Assembly: GCA_963696585.1 (NCBI GenBank)
Contig: CAVOKW010000035.1
Location: 1-64,000 of the forward strand
From: Parvibaculum sp963696585
GTDB taxonomy: Bacteria; Pseudomonadota; Alphaproteobacteria; Parvibaculales; Parvibaculaceae
Direction of reading: 5' to 3'
Length of the DNA stretch: 64,000 nt
Part shown: positions 1 through 10,242 of the stretch, piece after piece
How the letters are laid out: every line of letters begins with the position of its first letter
How positions within the stretch are numbered: the stretch's first letter is position 1
Translations under genes and position numbers: made by a program
The notes under the pieces: model-generated
Told to the model about the DNA's origin: nothing
Databases searched by the model: none
The model's input: only the letters and a program-made list of their open reading frames with translations

Positions 1-1270
<1,270 letters not shown>

Positions 1271-1494
1271 TCGTTGGGTGTCTTTCATACAAACGTGTGC
1301 AGCGCCGATTTGAAAAATCGGGCTTTGCGCGGGGCTAGCCGCGTTCCAACGCGCTTGGAAATCGGAGGGAGTTCAAGGATTGTTCCGAGATTAGGCGGCG
1401 CCCCTTTGGGGCAGCGCAAAGCGCGCTCGCGAGAACAATTACCGTGTTGATGAGGCTTTCGCGGGGGAATGTCAAGGGAAAGCGGTGCGGCATC

Positions 1495-2985
1495 TCAGCG
1501 GCCCTTGGTCAGGGAGCCCAGAATACCGCGGATTAGCGCGCGTCCGACCGAGGAACCGACGCTTCGGACCACTGCCTTGGTGAAGGCTTCCGTCGTGGAC
1601 TGACGATTGCTGGCGCGGGGCGCGCTGTTGCCGGGGCGGGTTGCCTGTTTGTCGCGGGCGGCTTTTTCTTTGGCCTGTTCAGCCTGTTCGGAGGCGGCAG
1701 TGGCTCGTGCCGTCAGCTTTTCGTAGGCCGACTCCCGGTCGACGGTTTTTTCATAGCGACCGAGAACCGGGCTTGCCTCAATCGTCTTGCGTCGTTCTTC
1801 CGGCGAGACCGGCCCGAGCCGCGAGGCGGGCGGGCAAATCAGGGCGCGATCCACAATTGCCGGGATGCCCTTGGCCTCAAGCGGCGAGACCAGCGCCTCA
1901 CCCACGGCGAGTTCGGTGATGACTTGCGAGACATCAAAGGCCGGATTGGCGCGAAAGGTTTCGGCGGCCGCCCTGACGGCTTTCTGGTCGCGCGGCGTGA
2001 AGGCGCGCAGCGCATGTTGCACGCGATTGCCGAGCTGGCCGAGCACGGTGTCAGGCACATCAAGCGGGTTTTGCGTGACGAAATAGATGCCAACGCCTTT
2101 GGAGCGAATAAGGCGCACGACGCTTTCGACGCGGTCCACCAATGCCTTGGGCGCGTCATTGAAAAGGAGATGGGCTTCATCAAAGAAGAAGACGAGTTTG
2201 GGCTTGTCCGGGTCGCCGACCTCGGGCAGTTCTTCAAAGAGTTCCGACAACAGCCAGAGCAGGAATGTCGCATAAAGCTGGGGCGTCATCATCAGCTTGT
2301 CGGCGGCAAGGATATTGACGATACCGCGACCATCCCAAGTGGTGCGCATGAGATCGGTCAGTTCGAGGGCGGGCTCGCCGAAGAAATGTTCGCCGCCCTG
2401 CTGGCGCAGCGTGAGAAGTTTGCGCTGGATGGCGCCAACCGAGGCAGCGGCAACATTGCCGTATTTCGATGATATCTCGGCGGCATTCTCGCTGGCAAAG
2501 GTCAGCAGCGACTGGAGGTCCTTCAGGTCGAGAAGCATCAGGCCCTGATCGTCGGCGATCTGGAAGACGATGGAGAGGACGCCTTCCTGTGCGTCGGTGA
2601 GTTCGAGCAGGCGTGAAAGCAGCAAAGGCCCCATCTCCGATACCGTGGTGCGAATGGGGTGGCCCTGTTCGCCCAACAAATCCCAGAAAACAACGGGCGA
2701 GGGAGCGAAAGCATAGTTTGCCAGGCCGAGCTTTTCGGCGCGTTCACGGAGCTTGGGATTGGCTGTGCCGGGCTGCGAAATACCAGCCAGATCGCCTTTG
2801 ACATCAGCCATGAAAACCGGCACGCCCCTGCGCGAAAAGCCCTCGGCCAATATCTGCAACGTGACGGTTTTGCCGGTGCCGGTCGCACCCGCAATCAGGC
2901 CATGACGATTGGCATATTTCAGCAGGAGATTCTGGGGATGCTCACCGGCGCCAATAAAAATGCTGTCTGTCGCGTCCATCGTCAT
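1495..2985 (-). CDS. HerA-like helicase/ATPase of the DUF853 family
   Basis: This is a 496-residue P-loop ATPase. Walker A GATGTGKT lies near residues 33-40 and a Walker B-like VFFFDEAHLLF lies mid-protein, followed by sensor-like segments (IYFVTQNPLDVP) and a basic, low-complexity C-terminal tail of about 100 residues. This matches the DUF853/HerA_C family of DNA-translocase-like ATPases, whose cellular role is poorly defined. The frame stays open to 3150, but the ATG at 2985 is preferred: an AGGGGA-type ribosome site lies just upstream, and the longer form would overlap the divergent corA start. The downstream neighbour is the DEAD-box helicase, on the same strand. Confidence 0.9.
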   Translation of the reverse strand: MTMDATDSIFIGAGEHPQNLLLKYANRHGLIAGATGTGKTVTLQILAEGFSRRGVPVFMADVKGDLAGISQPGTANPKLRERAEKLGLANYAFAPSPVVFWDLLGEQGHPIRTTVSEMGPLLLSRLLELTDAQEGVLSIVFQIADDQGLMLLDLKDLQSLLTFASENAAEISSKYGNVAAASVGAIQRKLLTLRQQGGEHFFGEPALELTDLMRTTWDGRGIVNILAADKLMMTPQLYATFLLWLLSELFEELPEVGDPDKPKLVFFFDEAHLLFNDAPKALVDRVESVVRLIRSKGVGIYFVTQNPLDVPDTVLGQLGNRVQHALRAFTPRDQKAVRAAAETFRANPAFDVSQVITELAVGEALVSPLEAKGIPAIVDRALICPPASRLGPVSPEERRKTIEASPVLGRYEKTVDRESAYEKLTARATAASEQAEQAKEKAARDKQATRPGNSAPRASNRQSTTEAFTKAVVRSVGSSVGRALIRGILGSLTKGR

Positions 2986-3148
2986 TCGTCCCCTGCTCGC
3001 ATGTGGCTGCAAGATAAAGCCCCCGTTCCTCACTGCCAAGCCATTCAGCCTGCCCTTAATTCGCTCTTTGTCACATCTCATGGATTGTCGAGACCGGGCA
3101 GGCGAGGCATGATCGCGCCAACATGAGTCGTCGCGCCGGGGAGTTGCC

Positions 3149-4120
3149 ATGATAACGGCCTATATTCGCAACAATGGCATGTTGAACCCGCAGATCATTG
3201 ATCCGGGCGGGGCGATACCCGATGATGCGGTCTGGATCGACTGTCTGGAACCGACCAAGGAAGAGGAGCGCTTTGTCGATGAGGCGCTCGGCCTTGATGT
3301 GCCGACCGAAGAAGAGATGCAGGAAATCGAAGTGTCGAGCCGCCTCTACCAGGAAGGCACGGCGCTTTACATGACGGCCACGATGCTGACGCGTGCCGAC
3401 ACGACCAATCCTGAAAGCGTGCCAGTGACTTTCGTTTTGATCGGTCATCGCCTGCTGACGTTGCGCTATGCCGAGCCGCTGCCATTTCGTGTTTATGCGG
3501 CCAAGGTGCGGCGTCATCAAATGCCCTGTGCCACGGGCGAGGATGTGTTGGCGGGCCTGCTTGATGCAATTGTCGACCGCGTGGCCGATATTCTCGAACG
3601 GGTGCAGTTGGAACTCGACAACATGTCGCGCGAAATATTCGTGCGCGAACCGGGCTTTGGCAAGGTGCGGTTTGATGACGTGCTGCGCCGTGTTGGCCGC
3701 AGCCATTCGCTGAATTCGCAGGCGCGTGAAAGTCTTGTCAGCCTTGCCCGTCTTATCGGCTTTCTCGGGCGCCCGGCCGATGACAACAAATTGCCGAAAT
3801 CCGTCAATCGCAACTTCAAAACGATTTCGCGTGACGTTGCCTCGCTTTCCGATCATGCGAGCTTTCTCGCCAACAATATCAACTTCCTGCTCGATGCAAC
3901 GCTTGGCCTCATCAGCTCCGAACAAAACGGCATCATCAAGATTTTCTCGGTGGCGGCGGTCGTGTTTCTGCCGCCGACACTCATCGCCAGCATGTATGGC
4001 ATGAACTTCAAGTTCATGCCGGAGCTTGACTGGATGCTGGGCTATCCGATGGCGTTATGTCTGATGGTGATATCGGCTGTGCTGCCCTACTATTTTTTCA
4101 AGCGCCGTGGATGGTTGTGA
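3149..4120 (+). CDS. corA: CorA-family magnesium/divalent cation channel
   Basis: At 323 residues this has the usual length of CorA. The N-terminal two thirds form the cytoplasmic funnel, followed by a long helix and two C-terminal membrane segments. The signature YGMN sits at the end of the first membrane segment, followed by FKFMPELDW in the periplasmic loop where the family usually has an MPE(L/F) sequence. The last residues are basic (FKRRGWL), as expected for a cytoplasmic end. A GGGGAG ribosome site precedes the ATG. The gene overlaps the next one by ten bases, suggesting co-transcription. It should mediate passive Mg2+ (or Co2+/Ni2+) uptake. Confidence 0.95.
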   Translation: MITAYIRNNGMLNPQIIDPGGAIPDDAVWIDCLEPTKEEERFVDEALGLDVPTEEEMQEIEVSSRLYQEGTALYMTATMLTRADTTNPESVPVTFVLIGHRLLTLRYAEPLPFRVYAAKVRRHQMPCATGEDVLAGLLDAIVDRVADILERVQLELDNMSREIFVREPGFGKVRFDDVLRRVGRSHSLNSQARESLVSLARLIGFLGRPADDNKLPKSVNRNFKTISRDVASLSDHASFLANNINFLLDATLGLISSEQNGIIKIFSVAAVVFLPPTLIASMYGMNFKFMPELDWMLGYPMALCLMVISAVLPYYFFKRRGWL

Positions 4121-4722
4121 ACGCATCGCCCCGCACCGACTGGTACTGGATACGCCATGCCCTGGTGCAGGGGCAGGAGAGCCGCTATTACGGGCGGCTG
4201 GATGTGGCGGCTGAAGCCGTGCCAATGGCGCAGGCGGCAGCCCTTTCCCGCCACATACCCGATGAAGCCTTGTGGCTGGCCGGACCTCTCGGTCGCAATC
4301 GCCAGACCGCACTTGCCTTGAAGGCGGGCGTCGATCCCATCGCGATCAGCGATTTCAACGAGCAGGATGTGGGCCGCTGGCAGGGTCGCACGCATCAGGA
4401 TGTCTATGCCGAGTTTTCGCACCTTGATTGGCAAAATGTGGCCGAGTTGCAGCCGCCTGGTGGCGAGAGTTTTGCCGACCATGCGGACCGTGTTGCTGCC
4501 GGCATTGAGCGGTTGACCGCGCATTATGCCGGACGGGCGCTGGTTGTCGTGGCGCATGCGGGCGCGATACGCGCGGCGATTGCCTATGCCATGGGGCTCG
4601 ATGTGGCGCAGGCCTTGCGCATTGACATTGCGCCTGTGTCGCTGACGCGGCTCACGCATCGCCTGAGTGATGGCGAGGCGCAATGGCACATTGGCTGCGT
4701 CAATCTCGAAACGCGGGTCTGA
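4111..4722 (+). CDS. Histidine phosphatase family protein (phosphoglycerate mutase-like)
   Basis: About 203 residues with the fold signatures of the branch-1 histidine phosphatases: YWIRHA near the N-terminus (catalytic His; the usual RHG is RHA here), GRLD, a GPLGRNRQTA segment (normally SPLxRAxQTA), the LQPPGGESFADHADRV acid/base region, and VVVAHAGAIRA holding the second catalytic His. The substrate cannot be told; cobalamin-pathway alpha-ribazole phosphatases and general sugar-phosphate phosphatases share these motifs. The ATG at 4111 overlaps the end of corA, so the two are probably co-transcribed. The open frame extends upstream to 4057, inside corA. Confidence 0.85.
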   Translation: MVVNASPRTDWYWIRHALVQGQESRYYGRLDVAAEAVPMAQAAALSRHIPDEALWLAGPLGRNRQTALALKAGVDPIAISDFNEQDVGRWQGRTHQDVYAEFSHLDWQNVAELQPPGGESFADHADRVAAGIERLTAHYAGRALVVVAHAGAIRAAIAYAMGLDVAQALRIDIAPVSLTRLTHRLSDGEAQWHIGCVNLETRV

Positions 4723-4724
4723 CC

Positions 4725-5342
4725 TCAGGCGGTCGCGCTGTCCATCATCGGCGCATGCAGGTTCAGCAATTCATCACGATCCCAGATTTCGAGCATATGG
4801 ACGAGATAGGCGTCAAGTTCGTCCATCACATCCATCAAGTGACCCGTCTGCTCCGATGTCAGCGCGACAAAAGCGCAGGACATATAAATGCCAGCGGCAT
4901 GGGTCTCGATCTCATCGCAAATATCCGCTTCCGTTCCAGCCGCGCGAAGCATTTCGTTGATGTCGCGCAGTCTTTCACATGAAACATAGATGTCGTTGCT
5001 GGCACTCTGGACTTTTTCACTCAGTGTTTCGAGATTGATTTCAACCTGTTCTCTGGCGAGCGGGGCATTGGGATCAATCGCGATGATCTTGCGACGCTCC
5101 TGACGCAGCGTGGTGCGAATATCCTGCAATTCATGATAGAGCAGTTCGAGTTGGGCGGATTCCTTGGTTTTGATGGCCGTGTGATAGAGCCGCTCAATCG
5201 CGGCGATCACGGATTGCGTATCGGCGGCGCGGGCGCGTTCGGCGTATCGGGCCAGGAATTGACGACCGCGCGGACTTTCCATGACGGCCTGTTCAATCGC
5301 TGCATATTCGCTGTCGCTGATCTTGTGAGGCGCGTCGCTCAT
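4725..5342 (-). CDS. CheZ-like alpha-helical protein lacking the phosphatase motif
   Basis: A 205-residue, almost fully helical protein. The N-terminal ESPRGRQFLARYAERARAADT resembles a family of alphaproteobacterial CheZ-like proteins. In CheZ the C-terminal helix carries F-Q-D-(L/I)-T-G-Q, where the Asp and the last Gln (D143 and Q147 of E. coli CheZ) act on phospho-CheY. Here the collinear segment, residues 157-165, reads AFVALTSEQ, so the two positions are Ala160 and Glu164. By established CheZ chemistry it should not be an active phosphatase; it may bind a response regulator without dephosphorylating it. The start at 5342 is preferred over upstream codons. Homology is recalled from memory, not searched. 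It is convergent with the phosphatase gene. Confidence 0.6.
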   Translation of the reverse strand: MSDAPHKISDSEYAAIEQAVMESPRGRQFLARYAERARAADTQSVIAAIERLYHTAIKTKESAQLELLYHELQDIRTTLRQERRKIIAIDPNAPLAREQVEINLETLSEKVQSASNDIYVSCERLRDINEMLRAAGTEADICDEIETHAAGIYMSCAFVALTSEQTGHLMDVMDELDAYLVHMLEIWDRDELLNLHAPMMDSATA

Positions 5343-5467
5343 GTACAGTCCGCTGCTAAAGTTACAATCTCCCCGATTATGGCGATCATTCCTTGCCGTT
5401 TGGTTGACTGGCTCCCCAAAGTCATGCGACCCATGGCGCAGCAATGGCGAAAAGCCCGGAGGACATC

Positions 5468-6313
5468 ATGAAACTTGTGCGTTTTGGCGAAAAAGGCTTT
5501 GAGAAACCCGGTCTTTTGGACGCGACAGGCGGGGTTCGAGACCTTTCGGGCGTGGCGGGTGATTTTGACGGGGTGGGGCTTGCGCCTGCGGCCCTGGCGC
5601 GCATCGCGGCACTCGACCCGGCCAGGCTGCCGCTTGTGCCAAAGGGTGTCCGGCTTGGCGCCTGTGTCGCGCGTCCCGGCAAGATCCTCTGCATTGGCAA
5701 AAACTTCAAGGATCATGCGGCTGAGATGAAGTCGGATGTGCCGAGCGAACCGCTGCTTTTCATGAAAGCGACGAGTGCCCTCAACGGTCCCTTTGATGGT
5801 GTGCCGATCCCGCGTGGCTCGATCAAGATCGACTATGAGGGCGAGCTGGCCCTGGTCATCGGGCGGCAGGCGAAATATGTGTCGCGCAGTGAGGCACTTT
5901 CCCATGTCGCGGGCTATTTCATCATGAATGATGTGTCCGAGCGGGCCTTTCAAAATGAGCGTGGCGGTCAGATGACCAAGGGAAAAAGCTGCGATGGGTT
6001 TGCGCCCATGGGGCCATGGCTTGTGAGCGCCGACGACGTGCCCGATCCGCAAGCCCTGCGCATTCGCACAAGGGTGGATGATGAAGTGCGCCAGGATGGT
6101 TCGACCGCGGATATGGTGTTTCCGGTTGATGAGATCATTTCCTATCTGTCGCAGTTTTTCACACTCTATCCGGGGGATGTGATTTCAACCGGCACGCCGC
6201 ATGGTGTGGCGGCGGGCATGACGCCACCGGGCTGGGTCAGGCCGGGGCAACGTGTTTCGGTTGCGATCGATGGCCTTGGCGAATTGTGCAATCAGTTTTA
6301 TCCGGACGCATGA
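5468..6313 (+). CDS. Fumarylacetoacetate hydrolase family protein
   Basis: 281 residues. The C-terminal two thirds form the FAH fold: CIGKNFKDHAAEM, the metal-binding Glu pair in YEGELALVIG, MNDVSER with a further metal Asp, and STGTPHGVAAGM near the end. Such enzymes hydrolyse or decarboxylate acylpyruvates and 2-oxo-dioic acids (fumarylpyruvate hydrolase, 5-oxopent-3-ene-1,2,5-tricarboxylate decarboxylase and relatives); the substrate is undetermined here. The ATG at 5468 is chosen because GGAGG stands just upstream; an in-frame ATG at 5444 has none. Its stop overlaps the ATG of the next gene (ATGA), suggesting translational coupling. Confidence 0.9.
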   Translation: MKLVRFGEKGFEKPGLLDATGGVRDLSGVAGDFDGVGLAPAALARIAALDPARLPLVPKGVRLGACVARPGKILCIGKNFKDHAAEMKSDVPSEPLLFMKATSALNGPFDGVPIPRGSIKIDYEGELALVIGRQAKYVSRSEALSHVAGYFIMNDVSERAFQNERGGQMTKGKSCDGFAPMGPWLVSADDVPDPQALRIRTRVDDEVRQDGSTADMVFPVDEIISYLSQFFTLYPGDVISTGTPHGVAAGMTPPGWVRPGQRVSVAIDGLGELCNQFYPDA

Positions 6314-6933
6314 CCATGATTGAACTGCCCGTCGATATTGAAAGCGTCAAGGGTTTCATGGATGCAGCCGAAGGCGCGGCGCTATATGAAGCGGCGCTTG
6401 AAACAACGCTCAAGGGACCGGCATTGGAAATCGGTTCCTATTGCGGCAAATCCACCGTTTATATTGGCGTTGCCTGCCAGAAAAACGGATCGGTGCTTTA
6501 TGCGCTCGACCATCATTATGGGTCGGAAGAAAACCAGCGCGGCTGGGAGCATCATGACGAGACGCTTTATGATCCGCAGACGGATCGCCTGAACACGTTT
6601 CCGCTTTTCCGCGAGACGATGCGCCGCGCCAGCCTTGAAGATACGGTGGTGCCGATTGTCGCGCCTTCGGCTGTCGCGTCAAGGCAATGGGCGACGCCGC
6701 TGGCCATGGTGTTCATTGATGGCGGACACGGAATGGAACCTGCCTTGACGGATTATCGTCATTGGGCGCCGCGCGTGATGACGGGCGGCATTCTCGCCAT
6801 ACATGATGTGTTTCCTGATCCGAAGGATGGCGGTCGGCCACCCTTCGAGATTTACAAGATGGCGCTCGCTTCCAATCTTTTCGTCGAGGAAAAGGTTGTG
6901 AAGTCGCTCAGGATTTTGCGTCGCTTGGGCTGA
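6310..6933 (+). CDS. Class I SAM-dependent methyltransferase (Methyltransf_24 type)
   Basis: About 207 residues. The SAM-binding motif LEIGSYCGKST is followed by an acidic segment (YALDHHYG) and by FIDGGHGMEPALTDYRHW, the pattern of the Methyltransf_24 family (macrocin O-methyltransferase-like enzymes that act on sugars or small molecules). It overlaps the upstream hydrolase stop by four bases, so the two form a bicistron. It also converges head-on with a cassette holding a glycosyltransferase and a second methyltransferase, which makes a sugar substrate plausible but unproven. Confidence 0.85.
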   Translation: MTMIELPVDIESVKGFMDAAEGAALYEAALETTLKGPALEIGSYCGKSTVYIGVACQKNGSVLYALDHHYGSEENQRGWEHHDETLYDPQTDRLNTFPLFRETMRRASLEDTVVPIVAPSAVASRQWATPLAMVFIDGGHGMEPALTDYRHWAPRVMTGGILAIHDVFPDPKDGGRPPFEIYKMALASNLFVEEKVVKSLRILRRLG

Positions 6934-6935
6934 GG

Positions 6936-8021
6936 CTATTCAGCCGCCTCTGCCATGGGACGGGCGGCGAAGAGATGCGCGGCGGGTGAGTGGCCGGTCA
7001 CGGCATCGGTTGCCAGAATGACAGCGGCGGCGGTCCATGCCGGTTTTTCGGCAGGCCAGGCCACCTGATCGGTAAATTGATAGCCCATCCAGTAAGCGCC
7101 ATCTTCGTCACGCCATTGATGCTGCCAGGCAAGCATGGCCTCGGCCTTTTGGCGTTCGCCCGCGACGAGCAGCGCCATGGTGAGTTCAGCCGATTCAGCA
7201 ACCGTGACCCAGGGCTGATCCATCACGCAGCGGCAGCCTTTGCCCTCAGCCACGAAGATGTCCCATTTGGCGGCGAGGTGCTTGCGGGCGGCGTCATCCG
7301 TGATGACGCCTGCGAGAACGGGATAGTACCAATCCATTGAGTACCGCGCTTTGGATTCCCACTGGCGATCAAAGCGATGTGGCTTGTCGCGCAGGGCCGT
7401 GCCGAGACGGGCGCGGGCGGCAAACCAGTCGCGCGTGGGGTGGCCAAATTCGCGCGCGATGAGGACGGCGCATTCAAGGCTTTTGTAAATCGAGGAGCAG
7501 CCGGTTATCAGCGCATCATCTTCTGGTGTATGCGGATCATTGGCCGCCCAGCGAATTTCACCATGCTCGCTTTGCAGCGAGAGGACGAAGCTCATGGCCG
7601 CTTCGACATGCGGCCACATGGTGGAGAGCCATGCCCGATCCTTGGTGATGAGATAATGATGCCAGACACCCGTGGCGATATAGGCGGCAAAATTGGTGTC
7701 GCGAATGTGATGGCCTGCGTCTTTTTCTTCGCCGATGAAGCGTTGTTCTTCGTCGTCGAAGGGAACGGCGCTGCCAAGCTGGCCCCACCATGAACCATCC
7801 TTGAGCTGCGTATCAGCGAGATAGGCGAAGGCGCGGCGCGCATTTTCGGTCTGGCCGAGCACCGTCAGGCCCATGGCCGCTTCGGTGTGGTTCCAGGGAT
7901 CAATGACGCCGCCATCATACCAGGGGATCGCGCCATTATCGCGTTGCAATTCAAGGATGCGTGCAATGGCGCCATCAAAATGCGTTTCAGGAATGCGATC
8001 GCCAAAGGTCAAGTGTGTCAT
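6936..8021 (-). CDS. Alpha/alpha-toroid protein (annotated as prenyltransferase or squalene-cyclase-like in related bacteria)
   Basis: 361 residues with repeated helical hairpins ending in Gly-aromatic turns: DNGAIPWY, KDGSWWGQ, EHGEIRWA and EDGAYWMGYQF. This is typical of alpha/alpha toroids, shared by squalene cyclases, prenyltransferase beta subunits and six-hairpin glycosidases. The acidic DDEEQ and Trp-rich surfaces would suit a carbohydrate ligand. No catalytic DxDD cyclase motif is visible, so a real prenyltransferase role is doubtful. The ATG overlaps the stop of the upstream methyltransferase (8018-8021). It is the last gene of a three-gene operon with a GT4 glycosyltransferase, so a role in building or trimming a glycan is the best inference. 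Confidence 0.7.
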   Translation of the reverse strand: MTHLTFGDRIPETHFDGAIARILELQRDNGAIPWYDGGVIDPWNHTEAAMGLTVLGQTENARRAFAYLADTQLKDGSWWGQLGSAVPFDDEEQRFIGEEKDAGHHIRDTNFAAYIATGVWHHYLITKDRAWLSTMWPHVEAAMSFVLSLQSEHGEIRWAANDPHTPEDDALITGCSSIYKSLECAVLIAREFGHPTRDWFAARARLGTALRDKPHRFDRQWESKARYSMDWYYPVLAGVITDDAARKHLAAKWDIFVAEGKGCRCVMDQPWVTVAESAELTMALLVAGERQKAEAMLAWQHQWRDEDGAYWMGYQFTDQVAWPAEKPAWTAAAVILATDAVTGHSPAAHLFAARPMAEAAE

Positions 8022-8755
8022 GCGGCTTTGGCCTCAGCAAGGGCAGATGGTTTGGTGAAATAGAGCACGACGCTTTTGCCCATGAGGGGGCCGGCAATGC
8101 GCTCCATTGAGCGCGTCAGTCGCGGCGCCTGCAGAATGTCCCATTCGAGAAAACGCTTGTAGAGATTGACGGCTGTCACGTCTTCGCGCTTCACGCCAAC
8201 AGCGCATTTCAGCCACCAATAGGGCGAATGCAGGCCGTGGGCAAAGTGACGGAAATAGAAGTGCAGGCCGCGTTCAGCAATCGCGCCCTTCAGTTCGCTT
8301 TCGCGGAAAATTCGGACATGGCCGCCGGGCTCATTGTGATAATCGTCCGACAGCATCCAGCAGATTTTTTCAGGCCAGGCGCGCGGGACTGAGACAGCCA
8401 GCGTGCCGCCGGGCTTGAGCACGCGATCAATTTCCGCGACGGCCTGCTTGTAGTCTGGTATGTGTTCGAGGACTTCCGAGCAGATGATCTTGTCAAATGT
8501 GGCATCGGCAAAGGGCAGGCTGAGCGCATTGCCGACGCCGAGCGAGTAGGCGCGTTTCGTGTGCGGATCCATATCCGGACAGGATTCAAACACGGCGCGG
8601 GTGCGCTTGACATCTTCAAAGCCAAGATCAACACCCACAACATGACATTGCGCGTGATAATACATCGCATGCACATGCCGACCCGCGCCGCAGCCCAGGT
8701 CGAGCGCGCGTTGCCCGTCTCTAAGCCCGAGCGCGTTCAGATCGATTGTTTGCAT
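8018..8755 (-). CDS. Class I SAM-dependent methyltransferase (UbiE/Methyltransf_11 type)
   Basis: 245 residues from the ATG at 8755. Motif I LDLGCGAGRHVHAM, the acidic loop VVGVDLG, KIICSEVLEHIPDY and VLKPGGTLAVSVPRAWPE are all intact. The C-terminal half, with RIFRESELKGAIAERGL and a WWLKCAVG segment, resembles lipid- or glycan-modifying methyltransferases. Its 5' end overlaps the glycosyltransferase by 35 bases and its 3' end overlaps the toroid gene by four, so all three are translationally linked. The substrate is unknown; the neighbours suggest a sugar or a polyprenyl-linked glycan. Confidence 0.88.
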   Translation of the reverse strand: MQTIDLNALGLRDGQRALDLGCGAGRHVHAMYYHAQCHVVGVDLGFEDVKRTRAVFESCPDMDPHTKRAYSLGVGNALSLPFADATFDKIICSEVLEHIPDYKQAVAEIDRVLKPGGTLAVSVPRAWPEKICWMLSDDYHNEPGGHVRIFRESELKGAIAERGLHFYFRHFAHGLHSPYWWLKCAVGVKREDVTAVNLYKRFLEWDILQAPRLTRSMERIAGPLMGKSVVLYFTKPSALAEAKAA

Positions 8756-10109
8756 GGGCGATGGCCTCCCTGTACACGTCGACGCATTGCTGGGCCGCGC
8801 GTTCCCATTTGAAATTATCCAGGATGCGCTGGCGCGCCGCGGCACCCAAACGATCCCGCATGTCCTTATCATCGAGCATCGTGGCGATGGCGCCTGCCAG
8901 TGCCTGGGAATTTGAATGCGGGACGATCAGACCCGCATCGCTCACAACTTCGGGCAGCGAACCGCCCGTTGTTGCAATGACGGGTGTGCCGCAGGACATG
9001 GCCTCGCCACAGGGAAAGCCGAAACCTTCATAGACGGAAGGCGAGATTGCAATCGTTGCTTCGTTGTAGATATGGGTGATGTCGTCATCCGTGATGCCGC
9101 CAACAAACTCCACCTTGTCCATGATGCCAAGGTTGCGCAGTTCGTCTGATGTATTGCCTTCGCGCAGGCGGCCAATGACACGCAGCTTGAGATCGGGGCG
9201 TGTTTTCAACAGTTCGGCATAGGCGCGGATGAGGAAAATCAGACCCTTGAGCGGGACGTCGGCGCTGGCGCAGGCCACGAGCAGGTCATCGCGACGCTTC
9301 ACATGGGGCAATGGCCGGAACTGGATGTGATCAATGCCATGCAGCACGAGGCGTGTGCGGGCGGGATCGACACCGAAGTCGCGGGTGACATCGCGGCGCG
9401 TGCTTTCCGAAACGACGATCAGAGGATCGAGTTCGCGGGCCACCTTGATCTGCATGTTGAGGAAGGAGTACCAGCGCATTTTCAGGAGCTTGAGCCACAG
9501 GGTCTTTGCTGCGCCGATGTCGATGCGCCGATCCATGGTGATGGGGTGATGGATGGTGCCGACGATGGGCAGGCCCATATCGCGCATTTTGAGCAGTCCC
9601 CAGCACAGGGTCTGGTTGTCATGGCAGACGTCATAGTCGCCAATCGTGCCACACACATGGCGCACCATGCGCTCGCCGAATGTATAGGGCTCGGAGAAGC
9701 CGCCCGTTAAATGACTCCACCATTCATAAAGGTCGATGGGCGAGCCCAGCATCCAGGGACGGATCGAGATGATGGGATGGGGATTGGCATAGAGATCAAG
9801 CGAGGGCAGCTTGATGAGCTTGACGCGCGGATCGAGCACGGGATAAGGCGGGCCGGAGATGACATCGACATGATGGCCGAGTTCGACGAGCGCCTTGGAG
9901 ACATGGCGCATGTAAACGCCCTGACCGCCAGTCGTCGGATTGGAGCGATAGCTCGGCATGAGGATGCGCAGCGGCGCATCGCCCCTGGCGCGCGCGATTG
10001 AGGCCATGTCGTTATGCTGGCGACGAGCGGCCGGTTGCGCAGAGGCTTCTTCGGCAACAGCCGGTGCGATGGTCATGTCTTCCCGATCCAGGACTTGCGA
10101 CAGCCGCAT
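8721..10109 (-). CDS. Glycosyltransferase family 4
   Basis: 462 residues with a GT-B fold. The N-terminal domain begins around PLRILMPSYRSNPTTGGQGVYMRHV (acceptor side, with the Gly-rich loop). The C-terminal donor domain carries VYEGFGFPCGEAMSCGTPVIATTGGSLPEVV, the E-x7-E nucleotide-sugar motif of GT4 retaining enzymes. The first 45 residues are poorly structured, and a second ATG at 10076 is an equally possible start; neither has a convincing ribosome site. It is the first gene of the operon with the methyltransferase and toroid protein. It probably adds a sugar to a lipid-linked or capsule-type acceptor at the inner face of the cytoplasmic membrane. Confidence 0.92.
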   Translation of the reverse strand: MRLSQVLDREDMTIAPAVAEEASAQPAARRQHNDMASIARARGDAPLRILMPSYRSNPTTGGQGVYMRHVSKALVELGHHVDVISGPPYPVLDPRVKLIKLPSLDLYANPHPIISIRPWMLGSPIDLYEWWSHLTGGFSEPYTFGERMVRHVCGTIGDYDVCHDNQTLCWGLLKMRDMGLPIVGTIHHPITMDRRIDIGAAKTLWLKLLKMRWYSFLNMQIKVARELDPLIVVSESTRRDVTRDFGVDPARTRLVLHGIDHIQFRPLPHVKRRDDLLVACASADVPLKGLIFLIRAYAELLKTRPDLKLRVIGRLREGNTSDELRNLGIMDKVEFVGGITDDDITHIYNEATIAISPSVYEGFGFPCGEAMSCGTPVIATTGGSLPEVVSDAGLIVPHSNSQALAGAIATMLDDKDMRDRLGAAARQRILDNFKWERAAQQCVDVYREAIAHANNRSERARA

Positions 10110-10147
10110 TCTTGTTTTTTCGCGGGTTATGCCGTTCAGAAAATGAT

Positions 10148-10170
10148 AGGGCCCTGTTTATGGCAGGGCC
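10148..10170. terminator. GC-rich stem-loop between the SnoaL-like gene and the GT4 gene
   Basis: An inverted repeat GGCCCTG / CAGGGCC with a seven-base loop. On the minus strand it is followed by a mixed CTATCATTTT stretch rather than a clean U-run. It could end transcription of the small gene at 10243 before the glycosyltransferase operon starts, but this is weak. Confidence 0.35.
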
Positions 10171-10242
10171 TGATTGAAGCCGAAATAATACGCAATGAAA
10201 CGAATTGCAACAAGTAGCTGACACTATTGTCAGCGGTATTGG

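Noticed and set aside
6936..8021. Squalene-hopene cyclase or true prenyltransferase
   Set aside because: No DxDD or aspartate-rich prenyl diphosphate motif; only the toroid fold is supported.
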